In this document: piece by piece, positions 9,909-18,393 of the stretch | Layout of the letters: each line of letters begins with the position of its first letter | Position numbering within the stretch: the first letter of the stretch is position 1 | From: Brucella anthropi_A | GTDB taxonomy: Bacteria; Pseudomonadota; Alphaproteobacteria; Rhizobiales; Rhizobiaceae | Length of the DNA: 64,000 bases | Direction: 5' to 3' | Assembly (NCBI RefSeq): GCF_046630315.1 | Contig: NZ_LQBD01000004.1 | Location: 62,001 to 126,000 of the forward strand | The notes under the pieces: model-generated | The model's input: the letters and a program-made list of their open reading frames with translations, nothing else | Told to the model about the DNA's origin: nothing | Database searches by the model: none | Translations under genes and position numbers: made by a program

Positions 9909-10766
9909 TCATTTCAGGTGGATCGCCACCCAGCCTTCGCGATGCAGCGTTTTCCGGTGGGTCAGTCCCTGTGCCTGATAGGCAGCGAGCACCGCATCGT
10001 GCTGGCTGTCAAGTATTCCGGAAAGAATGATGGAGCCGCCGGGGGCCAGATGCGCCTTGAGGGATGGGGCAAGCTCGATCAGCGGATTGGCCAGAATGTT
10101 GGCGACGATCAGGTCGAATGGCGAATAGGAGCGGAAGATCGGATGGCCGAAACCTTCTGCCGTCGCCGTGACGATATGTTCCGCCACGCCGTTCTTGGCG
10201 GCATTTTCGGCAGCGACCGTAACGGCAACGGGGTCGATGTCGGTCGCCAGAACCGGAATGGGAGCGAGCTTGGCAATGGCGATGGCGAGAACGGCGCTGC
10301 CGGTGCCAAGGTCGAGCGCATTGGTCGGATGTTCGTTGTTGAGGGTTTCCTCGATCAGTTCGAGGCATCCCGCCGTCGTTCCGTGATGACCGGTGCCGAA
10401 AGCAAGGCCCGCATCGATTTCGATGGGAATGTCGCCCGCTTCGATCTTGTCGCGGTCGTGCGAGCCGTGGACAAAGAAATGCCCGGCCCGGACCGGCTTC
10501 AGTCCTTCCAGCGAATGCGTGACCCAGTCGATGTCAGGCAATTCCTCGACGGCGAAAAGACCTGGCCCAACCAGCGTATCGATCCGGCTCGCGACGCCTT
10601 CGGCATCGTCCTCGACATAGATCGAAACCTCGAAAATCTGCCGGTCTTCGTCAATCTCGGTGATAGCGATGGGAAAGCCGTCATCCTCGAAAGCCTGTTC
10701 GAGAATGGTGTAGATGCGCTCGGCTTGCGCTTTATCCGCCGAAAAGAAAAGTCGTGACTGGGCCAT
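9909..10766 (-). CDS. prmA: Ribosomal protein L11 methyltransferase PrmA
   Basis: PrmA trimethylates ribosomal protein L11 using S-adenosylmethionine. The product (285 aa) has an N-terminal L11-recognition domain and a Rossmann methyltransferase domain. The SAM-binding motif is LDLGTGSAVLAIAIAKL, with an acidic ATDIDPVAV downstream. The catalytic-region motif is VANILANPLIELAP. FGTGHHGTT is a family signature. It lies 47 bases upstream of pepP on the same strand and downstream of the SCO1 gene. Confidence 0.93.
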   Translation of the reverse strand: MAQSRLFFSADKAQAERIYTILEQAFEDDGFPIAITEIDEDRQIFEVSIYVEDDAEGVASRIDTLVGPGLFAVEELPDIDWVTHSLEGLKPVRAGHFFVHGSHDRDKIEAGDIPIEIDAGLAFGTGHHGTTAGCLELIEETLNNEHPTNALDLGTGSAVLAIAIAKLAPIPVLATDIDPVAVTVAAENAAKNGVAEHIVTATAEGFGHPIFRSYSPFDLIVANILANPLIELAPSLKAHLAPGGSIILSGILDSQHDAVLAAYQAQGLTHRKTLHREGWVAIHLK

Positions 10767-10808
10767 GAAGTAAAAAGCTCTCTGCTGGAAATGCGTCCGT
10801 GCTTCTCC

Positions 10809-11399
10809 TTAGCTCTTTGCAGCGGCTTTGGCCAGATTCTTCAACTTTTCCAGCGCCGTATCCGGGTTTTCCTGATAGGCGATTGTGCTGCGGAAGCGGC
10901 CGCCCTTGTCGAGCAGAAAGACGGATGCGGTGTGGTCCATCGTATAATCCCCGTCTTCGCCCGGAACTTTCTTGGCGTAAACGTGGTAGGACTTGACCAT
11001 ATCGGCAATATTCTGCGGCGTGCCGGTGATGCCGATGATGCGGTCGGACACATTGCCAACATAGGTCTTCATGACTTCCTGTGTGTCACGCTTCGGGTCG
11101 ACGGTGACGAAATAGGCCTTGATGTCGCTCCCTTCCGGTCCAAGCTGCTTCAGCCAGCCGTCCAGCTCATAGAGCGTGGTGGGGCAGACATCCGGACAAT
11201 GCGTGAAACCGAAGAAGATGGCTGCCGGGGAAGCGCGCAAATCCTTCTCGGTAAAGGGCGCTCCATCCATGGTCACAAGGTTGAGCGGGCCGCCAAAAGG
11301 TTCTTTCGCCGCCTGCTTGTCGCGGAAAAGATTGAGCCCCGCAGCGCCGACGATGACGACGATAAAGGCGATTATGAAGATGGGCAGGAATTTTTTCAT
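10809..11399 (-). CDS. SCO1/SenC family copper chaperone
   Basis: SCO proteins deliver copper to the CuA site of cytochrome c oxidase or act as thiol-disulfide reductases at the membrane. The product (196 aa) has an N-terminal membrane anchor (residues 4-24) and a thioredoxin-like fold. The copper ligands are Cys68 and Cys72 (CPDVC) and His156 in YTMDHTAS. The chain length and motif spacing are standard, so it should be functional. No oxidase genes lie nearby in the window. Confidence 0.92.
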   Translation of the reverse strand: MKKFLPIFIIAFIVVIVGAAGLNLFRDKQAAKEPFGGPLNLVTMDGAPFTEKDLRASPAAIFFGFTHCPDVCPTTLYELDGWLKQLGPEGSDIKAYFVTVDPKRDTQEVMKTYVGNVSDRIIGITGTPQNIADMVKSYHVYAKKVPGEDGDYTMDHTASVFLLDKGGRFRSTIAYQENPDTALEKLKNLAKAAAKS

Positions 11400-11708
11400 G
11401 TCCAGTCAGCCTTGAATTTCCGAACGCGCCTGACGCGCTGCTCGACAATCTATCTTTTCTTTATGCAATGCAGAACGGGCGATAAAGCCGCATTCTGCCA
11501 TCATGAAGAGCGTGGCTTTAATCTACTGCCATCTGCTCAATTTTCAATAATTTCTGAAACTTTTGACTATTTGTCGCGTGATGGCGGGAAGGTGGGCAGT
11601 ACATCCTCCAGACCAAAGTTGAAGAGCGGGGCCGTTCTTTTTTTTTGCAAGAAAGATCGAATTGTTATATTTCCGTCATCAGATCGCAATTTATTGGGAG
11701 GGGGCACA
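11400..11708. promoter_or_regulatory. Divergent intergenic region between SCO1 and Stealth genes
   Basis: This non-coding stretch of 309 bases looks more AT-rich than its surroundings and carries a nine-T run near 11639-11647. It must hold the promoters of both divergent genes. An imperfect hairpin with GCAGAA/TTCTGC arms lies near 11471-11500. The ribosome site of the Stealth gene (GGGAGGGGG) lies at its right end. Confidence 0.5.
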
Positions 11709-12734
11709 GTGGAGATCGATTACGTCATCGCATGGGTCGATGGGCGGGACCCTGCGCATATGGCTGCCAGAAAACAATTCGCTCCCGATTCCACACGCAC
11801 GCATTTTGAAGCCATAACAAGCGAACGTTATCTCGACAATGGCGAGATTTATTACAACATCGCTTCGGTCATTAAGTTCGCGCCGTTCATTAAGCGCATT
11901 TTCATCATCACCGATCATCAGAAGCCGCGTTTTCTCGATGCCTTCAAGCATGAAGGCAAATGCGATTCTTCCTTCATCCGGATCGTGTCGCATGATGATA
12001 TTTTTGAAGGTCTGCCGGCGGCCCGTCCATCCTTCAATGCCCGCGCCATCGAAGGCGCCATGTGGCGAATTCCCGGATTGTCGGAACATTTCATTTATTC
12101 CAACGATGATTTCTTCGTGAATGCTCCGCTGACAATTTCCGATCTTTATGAAAACGGACGTCCTGTCCTGCACGGCGACTGGGTGCGGCCTGAAAATACG
12201 CGCTGGAAGTACAGGCTGCGTCATTTCCTCGGCAAGATATCGCGATACGAATACACATTCCCGAAATTCCGCATGGCGCAATGGAAAGGCGCTGTTGCCG
12301 CTGGCATGAAGGATCGCTTCATGTCGATCCATCATCACCCGCATCCGCTGCGGCGCAGCACGCTTGCGGCCTTTTTCGCAGAGAAGCCGGAGGTTCTGAA
12401 CAAGCAGGTCAGTTTCCGCTATCGCGATATCGAGCAGTTCAATACGGTCGCCCTCGCCAATCATCTGGAAATCTTGCGGCACAAAGGTTCCGTTCGCCCG
12501 GCGCGGCCGTTGGCCTATCTGGATTTTGTCCAGGAGAAGCGGTGGGCGGAGGAATTGCAGGCAATCGAAGCCGCATCAGCACCTTTTGGCTGCGTGCAGG
12601 GATTTGAGCGTTTCGATCCCGCGTTCCGTGCCCGAATTCACCAAATCCTTCTTGCGAAGTTTGACGATGTTCTGCCGAATGTTATCAAGGCTTATCTTTC
12701 CGGCAGGGAGGATGGTTCGCAGGCAGCGGCATAG
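11709..12734 (+). CDS. Stealth-family sugar-phosphate (hexose-1-phosphate) transferase
   Basis: Stealth proteins transfer sugar-1-phosphate in phosphodiester-linked surface polysaccharides and are related to eukaryotic GlcNAc-1-phosphotransferase. All four conserved regions are present: CR1 IDYVIAWVDGRDP at the N-terminus, CR2 RYLDNGEIYYNIASVIKFAP with IFIITDHQKP, CR3 FNARAIEGAMWRIPGL with FIYSNDDFFV, and CR4 HHPHPLRRSTL. The frame is open back to 10791, but that part is antisense to the SCO1 gene. The true start is GTG at 11709, after GGGAGGGGG, giving 341 aa. A hexapeptide acetyltransferase follows 53 bases downstream, which suggests modification of a surface glycan. The acceptor is unknown. 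Confidence 0.9.
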   Translation: MEIDYVIAWVDGRDPAHMAARKQFAPDSTRTHFEAITSERYLDNGEIYYNIASVIKFAPFIKRIFIITDHQKPRFLDAFKHEGKCDSSFIRIVSHDDIFEGLPAARPSFNARAIEGAMWRIPGLSEHFIYSNDDFFVNAPLTISDLYENGRPVLHGDWVRPENTRWKYRLRHFLGKISRYEYTFPKFRMAQWKGAVAAGMKDRFMSIHHHPHPLRRSTLAAFFAEKPEVLNKQVSFRYRDIEQFNTVALANHLEILRHKGSVRPARPLAYLDFVQEKRWAEELQAIEAASAPFGCVQGFERFDPAFRARIHQILLAKFDDVLPNVIKAYLSGREDGSQAAA

Positions 12735-12787
12735 GTCCGGTTTTCCGGCTGTCATTGCGCTGCATGGAAGCTTGAGGTGAATTTGCA

Positions 12788-13420
12788 ATGACGTCGTCGG
12801 ATGATCTTCGTTTCCAGAACAGCGAACCGCGCATTCATTCGACGGCCCAGCTGAAATCCGTCAAGCTGGGGCGGTATGCCGATATTGGCGAGCGCGTGAT
12901 TCTTCGCGAGGTCACGGTCGGCGACTTCACCTATTTCGAGCGGAACGGCGAGGGGATCTATGCCGAGATCGGCAAATTCTGTTCCATTGCCGCGAATGTC
13001 CGCATCAATGCGCTCGAACATCCGATGGAGCGGCTGACCACGCATAAGGTCAGCTATCGACCGAATGAATATTTTCGTTATCTGGGCGTTGACGGCGCTT
13101 TTCGGGCACGGCGACAGGCGCGGCGGGTCGTCATCGGCAATGATGTCTGGATCGGCCACGGCGCGGTCATCACGCCGGGCGTCCAGATCGGCCATGGCGC
13201 TGTGATCGGCGCGAATGCTGTCGTGACGAAGGATGTGCTGCCTTATCATGTCGTCGGCGGCGTTCCCGCCCGTTTCATCCGCAAGCGCTTCGATGATGCC
13301 GTCATCGATCGGCTGCTTGAACTTGAATGGTGGAACTGGCCGGTGGAAAAGCTTTATGAAGCGGTGCCGGATATTCAGGCGCTTGAGATCGACGCTTTTC
13401 TTGAAAAGTGGAGCGGCTGA
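12788..13420 (+). CDS. Hexapeptide-repeat acetyltransferase (XAT/CatB-like)
   Basis: This 210-residue protein is a left-handed beta-helix acyltransferase. Hexapeptide turns run from about residue 18 (AQLKSVKLGRYADIGERVILREVTVGDF) and resume at IGNDVWIGHGAVITPGVQIGHGAVIGANAVVTKDV, with the usual VVGGVPARFIRKRF end. The EIGKFCSIAANVRI plus HPMERLTTHK region is typical of xenobiotic or phosphonate-locus acetyltransferases (TIGR03308-like). No phosphonate genes are near. Given its position right after the Stealth gene, acetylation of a sugar is a reasonable inference, but the substrate cannot be read from the sequence. Confidence 0.83.
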   Translation: MTSSDDLRFQNSEPRIHSTAQLKSVKLGRYADIGERVILREVTVGDFTYFERNGEGIYAEIGKFCSIAANVRINALEHPMERLTTHKVSYRPNEYFRYLGVDGAFRARRQARRVVIGNDVWIGHGAVITPGVQIGHGAVIGANAVVTKDVLPYHVVGGVPARFIRKRFDDAVIDRLLELEWWNWPVEKLYEAVPDIQALEIDAFLEKWSG

Positions 13421-13490
13421 AGCCCGGCTCTTGCAAAGCCGCAATTGTTCACCCACCTTCGCGTCACAACAGTTCTGGAGGCTGGAAGAT

Positions 13491-13988
13491 ATGGTCGGAC
13501 TGAAGCATTTCGCCGGAATTTTGCTCGCTCCCATGCTGGTCGTCGCTGCTTCGGCGGCCCCGGCCGAAGAGGTCGGCAAGGTCGGGGTTGACTGGCTGGG
13601 CAACGATATTGTCATCGATGCGGTGCAGGACCCGAAGGTGCAGGGCGTGACCTGTCATCTGGCGTCGTTTTCGCGCGGCATGATCGACCGCCTGCAAAAG
13701 GGCAACTGGTTCGAAGACCCGTCCAACGCTTCCATTTCATGCGAGCAGACCGGGCCGATCACCATCGGAGACATCAAACTCGGCAAGGGCGGGGAGCGGG
13801 TTTTCTCCGAGCGGACCAGCCTGATCTGGAAGAAGCTTGTCATCACGCGCATTTACGACAAGACAAACAATACGCTGCTTTATCTCGCCCATGCGACGCA
13901 GGTTCAGGATGGTTCGGCCAAGACGTCGCTTTCGACCGTTCCGCTTTACAAGGGCGATGTCACGTGGACGAAGGGCAAGCCGGAATAA
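13491..13988 (+). CDS. creA: CreA family protein (periplasmic, unknown function)
   Basis: The 165-residue product has a Sec signal peptide (LLAPMLVVAASAAPAEE, cleaved near residue 25). The mature domain is CreA-like, with VGVDWLGNDIVIDAVQDPKVQGVTCHLA and a paired cysteine in SISCEQTGPI. CreA proteins are widespread and their role is unsettled. The frame is open from 13233, but the upstream part overlaps the acetyltransferase. The ATG at 13491 follows a GGAGGCTGGAAG site and starts the signal peptide. Confidence 0.85.
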   Translation: MVGLKHFAGILLAPMLVVAASAAPAEEVGKVGVDWLGNDIVIDAVQDPKVQGVTCHLASFSRGMIDRLQKGNWFEDPSNASISCEQTGPITIGDIKLGKGGERVFSERTSLIWKKLVITRIYDKTNNTLLYLAHATQVQDGSAKTSLSTVPLYKGDVTWTKGKPE

Positions 13989-14023
13989 TCCGGCTGCTGT
14001 GACCCTTCATTGGAGATGTGAGC

Positions 14024-16606
14024 TCAGATCGGCTGGACGAAGCTATCGAGAACGCGCTTCTGTCCGGCCTTGTCGAAATCGATGGTCAGCTTGTTGCCGT
14101 CGATAAGCGAGATCGTGCCGTTTCCGAACTTGATATGGAACACACGGTCGCCAGGCTTGAAGGCCGATGGCTTGTCGGCCACGGATTTCGCCACCAGTTC
14201 GCCGTCTATCGTGCGGCCTTTTACCGAGCCGCGCCCCGCGCCGAAACCGGAGTCCGTCTCACCATAGCCGATACGCTCCACGCGGCTGCCGGAGCGCGAG
14301 CCCCAATTGTTGCGGGTGGCATCGGAGCGGTTCTGCTGTGCACGTTGCCAGCCCGGCGTCGAATAGGAGTTCTGGAACGGGTCGGCCTTGTCGAAACGGG
14401 ACTGTCCATAGCCGCCGCCGTAACCGCCGTAATTGCCTTCCAGTTCTGCCACCTCCACATGCGCTTCCGGCAGTTCCTCCAGAAAGCGCGACGGGATGGT
14501 CGATTGCCACATGCCGTGAATGCGCCGGTTGGAAACGAACCAGATATGCAGGTTTTTCTTCGCGCGGGTCACGCCGACATAGGCAAGGCGGCGCTCTTCC
14601 TCCAGCCCCGAACGTCCGCCTTCGTCAAGCGCGCGCTGGTGCGGAAACAGCCCTTCCTCCCAACCGGGAAGGAAGACGGTTTCAAACTCCAGACCTTTGG
14701 CCGAATGCAGCGTCATGATGTTGACGGCATCCAGATCCTCGTTCTGCTCGGCATCCATGACAAGGGCGACGTGTTCAAGGAAACCACGCAGACTTTCATA
14801 TTCCTCCATGGAACGGATCAGTTCCTTGAGATTTTCAAGCCGGCCCGGCGCTTCCGCCGATTTGTCGTTCTGCCACATGGCGGTGTAGCCGGATTCGTCC
14901 AGAATCGTTTCGGCCAGTTCCGTATGCGGCGTGTTGTCGATCAGGGACTGCCAGCGCAGGAAATTCTCCACCACCTCGCGCAGCGCCGAACGGGGCTTCG
15001 GCTTCAGTTCCTCGGTTTCTATGAGGTCGCAGGCCGCGGCAAACATGGAGATGTCGCGCGCGCGAGCATAATCATGGATCTGGCGGATCGCGGCCTCGCC
15101 AAGACCGCGCTTCGGTGTGTTGATGATACGTTCCAGCGCCAGATCGTCGGCTGGTTGCGCCACCACGCGCAGATATGCCATGGCGTCGCGAATTTCGAGG
15201 CGCTCGTAGAAGCGCGGGCCGCCGATGACGCGGTAATTGAGGCCGAGCGTGACGAAACGGTCTTCAAACTCACGCATCTGGAAGGAAGCGCGGACAAGGA
15301 TCGCCATATTGTTGAGGAGGTGCCCCTGTCGCTGGGCCTGCTCGATGGCTTCACCCACGGCGCGCGCTTCCTCTTCGGAATCCCACGCCGCATGGACTTT
15401 GACCCGTGGATCGTCGGGATTGGGCGCCTCGGTGAAAAGCGTCTTGCCCAGGCGGCCTTCATTATGCGCGATCAGATGCGCGGCAGTGCCCAGAATATGC
15501 GCCGTGGAGCGATAGTTGCGCTCAAGCTTGATAACGACCGCGCCCGGAAAATCCTTCTCGAAGCGCAGGATATTATCCACTTCCGCCCCGCGCCATCCGT
15601 AAATCGACTGGTCGTCATCGCCGACGCAACACAAGTTCACTTTGTTTTCGCTCACGCCGAGTTCGCTGCGCTCACCGGCTCCGCGGGGGCCTTCGGACGC
15701 CCTAGCGGGCTGTATGGGCACATTTCCGCCTTGTGTGGTGTCAGGTGCGGTATTTCTGGGTCGCGGTCTTTGCGCCAGCAGGCGCAGCCAGAGATATTGC
15801 GCTGTGTTGGTGTCCTGATATTCGTCCACCAGAATATAGCGGAACTTCGCGTGATATTCGCGCAGGATATCAGGGTGGTTGCGGAAGATGCGGATCGGGT
15901 GCAGCAGAAGATCGCCGAAATCACAGGCGTTCAATGTGCGCAGACGCTCCTGATAGGCCTGATAAAGTTCGCGGCCGCGCCCGTTGCCGAACGAACGCGC
16001 GTCGCCTTCGGGAATATCGGCGGGGCCGAATCCCTTGTTCTTCCAGGCGTCGATCATGTTGGCGAAGGTGCGGGCCGGCCAGCGCTTGTCATCCAGCCCT
16101 TCGGCCTGGATGAGCTGCTTGATGAGCCGGATCACATCGTCGGTATCGAGGATCGTGAAATCCGAAGTCAGATTTGCAAGTTCCGCATGTCGTCGCAAAA
16201 GCTTGACGCCGATGGAATGGAACGTGCCGAGCCACGGCATGCCTTCCACGGCGCCGCCGACCAGATGGCCGATACGCTCCTTCATTTCGCGCGCGGCCTT
16301 GTTGGTGAAGGTCACGGCCAGAATCTGGCTCGGATAGGCAAGGCCGGTCGAAAGAATATGGGCAATGCGCGTGGTGAGCACACGTGTCTTGCCCGTGCCC
16401 GCACCTGCAAGCACCAGCACCGGGCCCTCGGTGGTGAGCACCGCCTGTTTTTGCTCGGGGTTCAGGCCCTTGAGGTAATCGGGCTCGCCACGCTGCTGGT
16501 TGCGTGCGGCCATGGCGCGTGCGGCAATGCTGCCGGGAGCAGGCGCGCGGCCAGCCGGAGCGTCGTCATCGCCGAAAAACGGCATATCGTCGGGAAAATC
16601 GGACAT
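14024..16606 (-). CDS. uvrD: ATP-dependent DNA helicase UvrD/PcrA
   Basis: This superfamily 1 3'-5' helicase acts in nucleotide excision and mismatch repair. The 860-residue protein has Walker A AGAGTGKT (Lys73), motif II DEYQDTN, motif III VGDDDQSIYGWRGA, and motifs V/VI in NIMTLHSAKGLEFETVFLPG and YVGVTRAKKNL. A short acidic N-terminal tail and a Gly/Tyr-rich, low-complexity C-terminal segment (GGYGGGYGQ) precede the terminal tudor-like domain. Between motifs II and III lies an unusual insert of about 45 residues (coded by 15638-15772, see findings), in frame and without stops. The start at 16606 gives MSDFPDDMPFFGDD. Confidence 0.95.
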   Translation of the reverse strand: MSDFPDDMPFFGDDDAPAGRAPAPGSIAARAMAARNQQRGEPDYLKGLNPEQKQAVLTTEGPVLVLAGAGTGKTRVLTTRIAHILSTGLAYPSQILAVTFTNKAAREMKERIGHLVGGAVEGMPWLGTFHSIGVKLLRRHAELANLTSDFTILDTDDVIRLIKQLIQAEGLDDKRWPARTFANMIDAWKNKGFGPADIPEGDARSFGNGRGRELYQAYQERLRTLNACDFGDLLLHPIRIFRNHPDILREYHAKFRYILVDEYQDTNTAQYLWLRLLAQRPRPRNTAPDTTQGGNVPIQPARASEGPRGAGERSELGVSENKVNLCCVGDDDQSIYGWRGAEVDNILRFEKDFPGAVVIKLERNYRSTAHILGTAAHLIAHNEGRLGKTLFTEAPNPDDPRVKVHAAWDSEEEARAVGEAIEQAQRQGHLLNNMAILVRASFQMREFEDRFVTLGLNYRVIGGPRFYERLEIRDAMAYLRVVAQPADDLALERIINTPKRGLGEAAIRQIHDYARARDISMFAAACDLIETEELKPKPRSALREVVENFLRWQSLIDNTPHTELAETILDESGYTAMWQNDKSAEAPGRLENLKELIRSMEEYESLRGFLEHVALVMDAEQNEDLDAVNIMTLHSAKGLEFETVFLPGWEEGLFPHQRALDEGGRSGLEEERRLAYVGVTRAKKNLHIWFVSNRRIHGMWQSTIPSRFLEELPEAHVEVAELEGNYGGYGGGYGQSRFDKADPFQNSYSTPGWQRAQQNRSDATRNNWGSRSGSRVERIGYGETDSGFGAGRGSVKGRTIDGELVAKSVADKPSAFKPGDRVFHIKFGNGTISLIDGNKLTIDFDKAGQKRVLDSFVQPI

Positions 16607-16664
16607 CTGACCCGAATGTAATGATTCGTGGCTGAAAGACCAGCGAAAGGGTTAAAATATTCGG

Positions 16665-17741
16665 CTACTCCAATTGAGTAACGCGCCGGTCGGTGAAGTT
16701 CAGCCGGTGTGCCGCCAGAGCCTCGACAAGCCCGCGCATCTCCGGTTCGCGTTGCAGGAGATCGTCCAGCTCCGTCATCTGGTTCATGGCGATCAGCCGC
16801 AGAATGTCGTCGCGGACCGTGCCATCGGCACGGCGCGGCAGATGGGCGACCGGCTGGATCAGTTCAACCTTCTGTCCTTTGAGCCTTGCACGCAGGCTCT
16901 TTTCGTCGGCGTTCAGCGTTTCCACGAAAGCATAGATGCCAACGCCCTTGGCGGGCAGGGAATAGAGCGCAAGTGCAACATCGCTCACGCGCGGATCGGA
17001 TTTGAGTGCGGCCTGAATTGCCGGGCCTTCATTGTCGATCCTGTCGCCGGTGCCTTCACCGTCCGACCAGCTGAAAATGCCGCGCGTGATGAAGTTGTAG
17101 ACTTTCTTGCCCGTCGCCAGCCAGATGCGCGACGGCAGCGACCGGCGCGCCAGAATGCGCTTTTCCGTCGGCGTCATCAGGTCTTTTGCGAAGGCGCGCT
17201 TCTGCTTGATGAGATGGCGGAAATCCTCATAGGCCATCAGGCGATAGAGCGCGCCGCGACGGCGATGAACGCTTGCAAGCTGGAAATCGATGACGGCAGC
17301 TTCGCCGTCGGGCGTCATCAGCCAGTTTTGCGGCTTGGCAAGGTCGTTATGCGTCACGCCGAGGCGGCGCATGTCGCGCAGGATGCGATGCGCGGTGCGA
17401 TACCATTTCGGATCGGAGGGCCGTGCCAGGTGCAGCGGCGTCCCTTCCGTCCACGAACGGTAAAGCCCGTCCTTGTCGGTGGCAAGCAGTTGCGGAACAC
17501 CTTCAATGCCGCGCACGGTCTTCAGGCCGCGGATTTCGCGGCGCGCCAGAATCCACGCCAGCGGCTTCGACCACCATGGCGCGGCGCTGACCACGCGGCG
17601 GATGATGCGGGTTTCCGGATCGCCTGCGAAATAGCCGGCATGGGTTTCGGAGAACACGTCGCGCTTGAACACGGCGGTCTCGACGAAGTCCGGTATTTGA
17701 TCGCCTTTCAGAGGCACATCTATATTGGGGTTCTGAACCAT
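16665..17741 (-). CDS. Kinase-fold protein with acyl-CoA-synthetase-like C-terminal domain
   Basis: The first 200 residues look like a RIO/Kdo-type small-molecule kinase. A catalytic loop HNDLAKPQN (His131, Asp133, Asn139) is followed by the metal-binding VIDFQLA (Asp152). A clear beta-3 lysine is not visible. Residues about 235-345 resemble the small C-terminal domain of AMP-forming acyl-CoA ligases: an AALKSDPRVSDVALALY start, then AHLPRRADGTVRDDILR where the usual PRTxxGKIxR sits, with the catalytic lysine replaced by Thr. Length 358 aa. Homologues in Rhizobiales are often called a serine/threonine phosphatase; I see no phosphatase motif. Function unknown. Confidence 0.7.
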   Translation of the reverse strand: MVQNPNIDVPLKGDQIPDFVETAVFKRDVFSETHAGYFAGDPETRIIRRVVSAAPWWSKPLAWILARREIRGLKTVRGIEGVPQLLATDKDGLYRSWTEGTPLHLARPSDPKWYRTAHRILRDMRRLGVTHNDLAKPQNWLMTPDGEAAVIDFQLASVHRRRGALYRLMAYEDFRHLIKQKRAFAKDLMTPTEKRILARRSLPSRIWLATGKKVYNFITRGIFSWSDGEGTGDRIDNEGPAIQAALKSDPRVSDVALALYSLPAKGVGIYAFVETLNADEKSLRARLKGQKVELIQPVAHLPRRADGTVRDDILRLIAMNQMTELDDLLQREPEMRGLVEALAAHRLNFTDRRVTQLE

Positions 17742-17860
17742 AAGGCTCCACTAGCCGCTTGCGTCCGATCAATCAAGTTTGATGGCGCATAACCCTTATT
17801 GCAATCGCGTGATCGAAAGCGCAAAAGAATGACCACGGCCATAATTGCGGGAGACGAAGA

Positions 17861-18370
17861 GTGGCGCAGAGCGACGACAGCAAACAGGCGATCGGGCAGA
17901 TAATCCGGCAGGAACAGGCGCTTATTTTCCCGTCTTTCGACGAGAACGACGCTTTTTCGCTGGGACAGCGCATTCGTGATATCGCGGTGAAGGACAAGCT
18001 CGGCATCGCTATCGACATCGCGCTGTGGGACCGCCGTTTGTTCTTTGCCGCGACCGCGGGCGCGACCGCCGACAACACGGAATGGCTGCGGCGAAAATTC
18101 AATGTCGTGCGCCGCTTCCACGCCGCAACCTACCGGCTGGTGCTGGAACAGAACCGCGAGGACCGCATGTTCGCGCCGCACAAGGCGCTTGATGTGGATG
18201 AATATGCACTGGCGGGCGGGGGATTTCCCATCCGCGTTTCGGGCGCGGGCGTCATCGGCGCTGCAATCGTTTCCGGCCTGCCGCAGCGCGAGGATCACAA
18301 TCTGGTCGTACGTGCCATTGCCGGACATCTGGGGCAGGACCCGGTTGCGCTGGCATTGCCTGCCGTTTGA
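17861..18370 (+). CDS. UPF0303 family (DUF336/HbpS-like) protein
   Basis: The 169-residue product belongs to the UPF0303 proteins, which share the HbpS/GlcG-like fold. Hallmarks are LGIAIDIALWDRRLFFAATAG near 46-66, and YALAGGGFPIRVSGAGVIGAAIVSGLPQREDH near 113-144. Some annotations call the family heme-degrading, but that is not established for this member. The start is GTG at 17861 after GGGAGACGAAGA. It lies 23 bases upstream of the D-lactate dehydrogenase-like gene, so the pair is probably one operon, as DUF336 genes often accompany glycolate/lactate oxidase genes. Confidence 0.85.
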   Translation: MAQSDDSKQAIGQIIRQEQALIFPSFDENDAFSLGQRIRDIAVKDKLGIAIDIALWDRRLFFAATAGATADNTEWLRRKFNVVRRFHAATYRLVLEQNREDRMFAPHKALDVDEYALAGGGFPIRVSGAGVIGAAIVSGLPQREDHNLVVRAIAGHLGQDPVALALPAV

Positions 18371-18393
18371 ATATGAATTTCGGAGAATGAACC

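Noticed and set aside
11638..11650. T-run as an intrinsic terminator
   Set aside because: The nine-T run is not preceded by a stable GC-rich hairpin and no gene ends there on the + strand.
10791..11708. N-terminal extension of the Stealth frame
   Set aside because: The extension runs antisense through the SCO1 gene and has no homology; the GTG at 11709 with its strong ribosome site starts the conserved region.
14018..16621. An 867-codon open frame on the + strand
   Set aside because: It is antisense to uvrD along its whole length, has no recognisable domain and arises from codon bias in a GC-rich gene.
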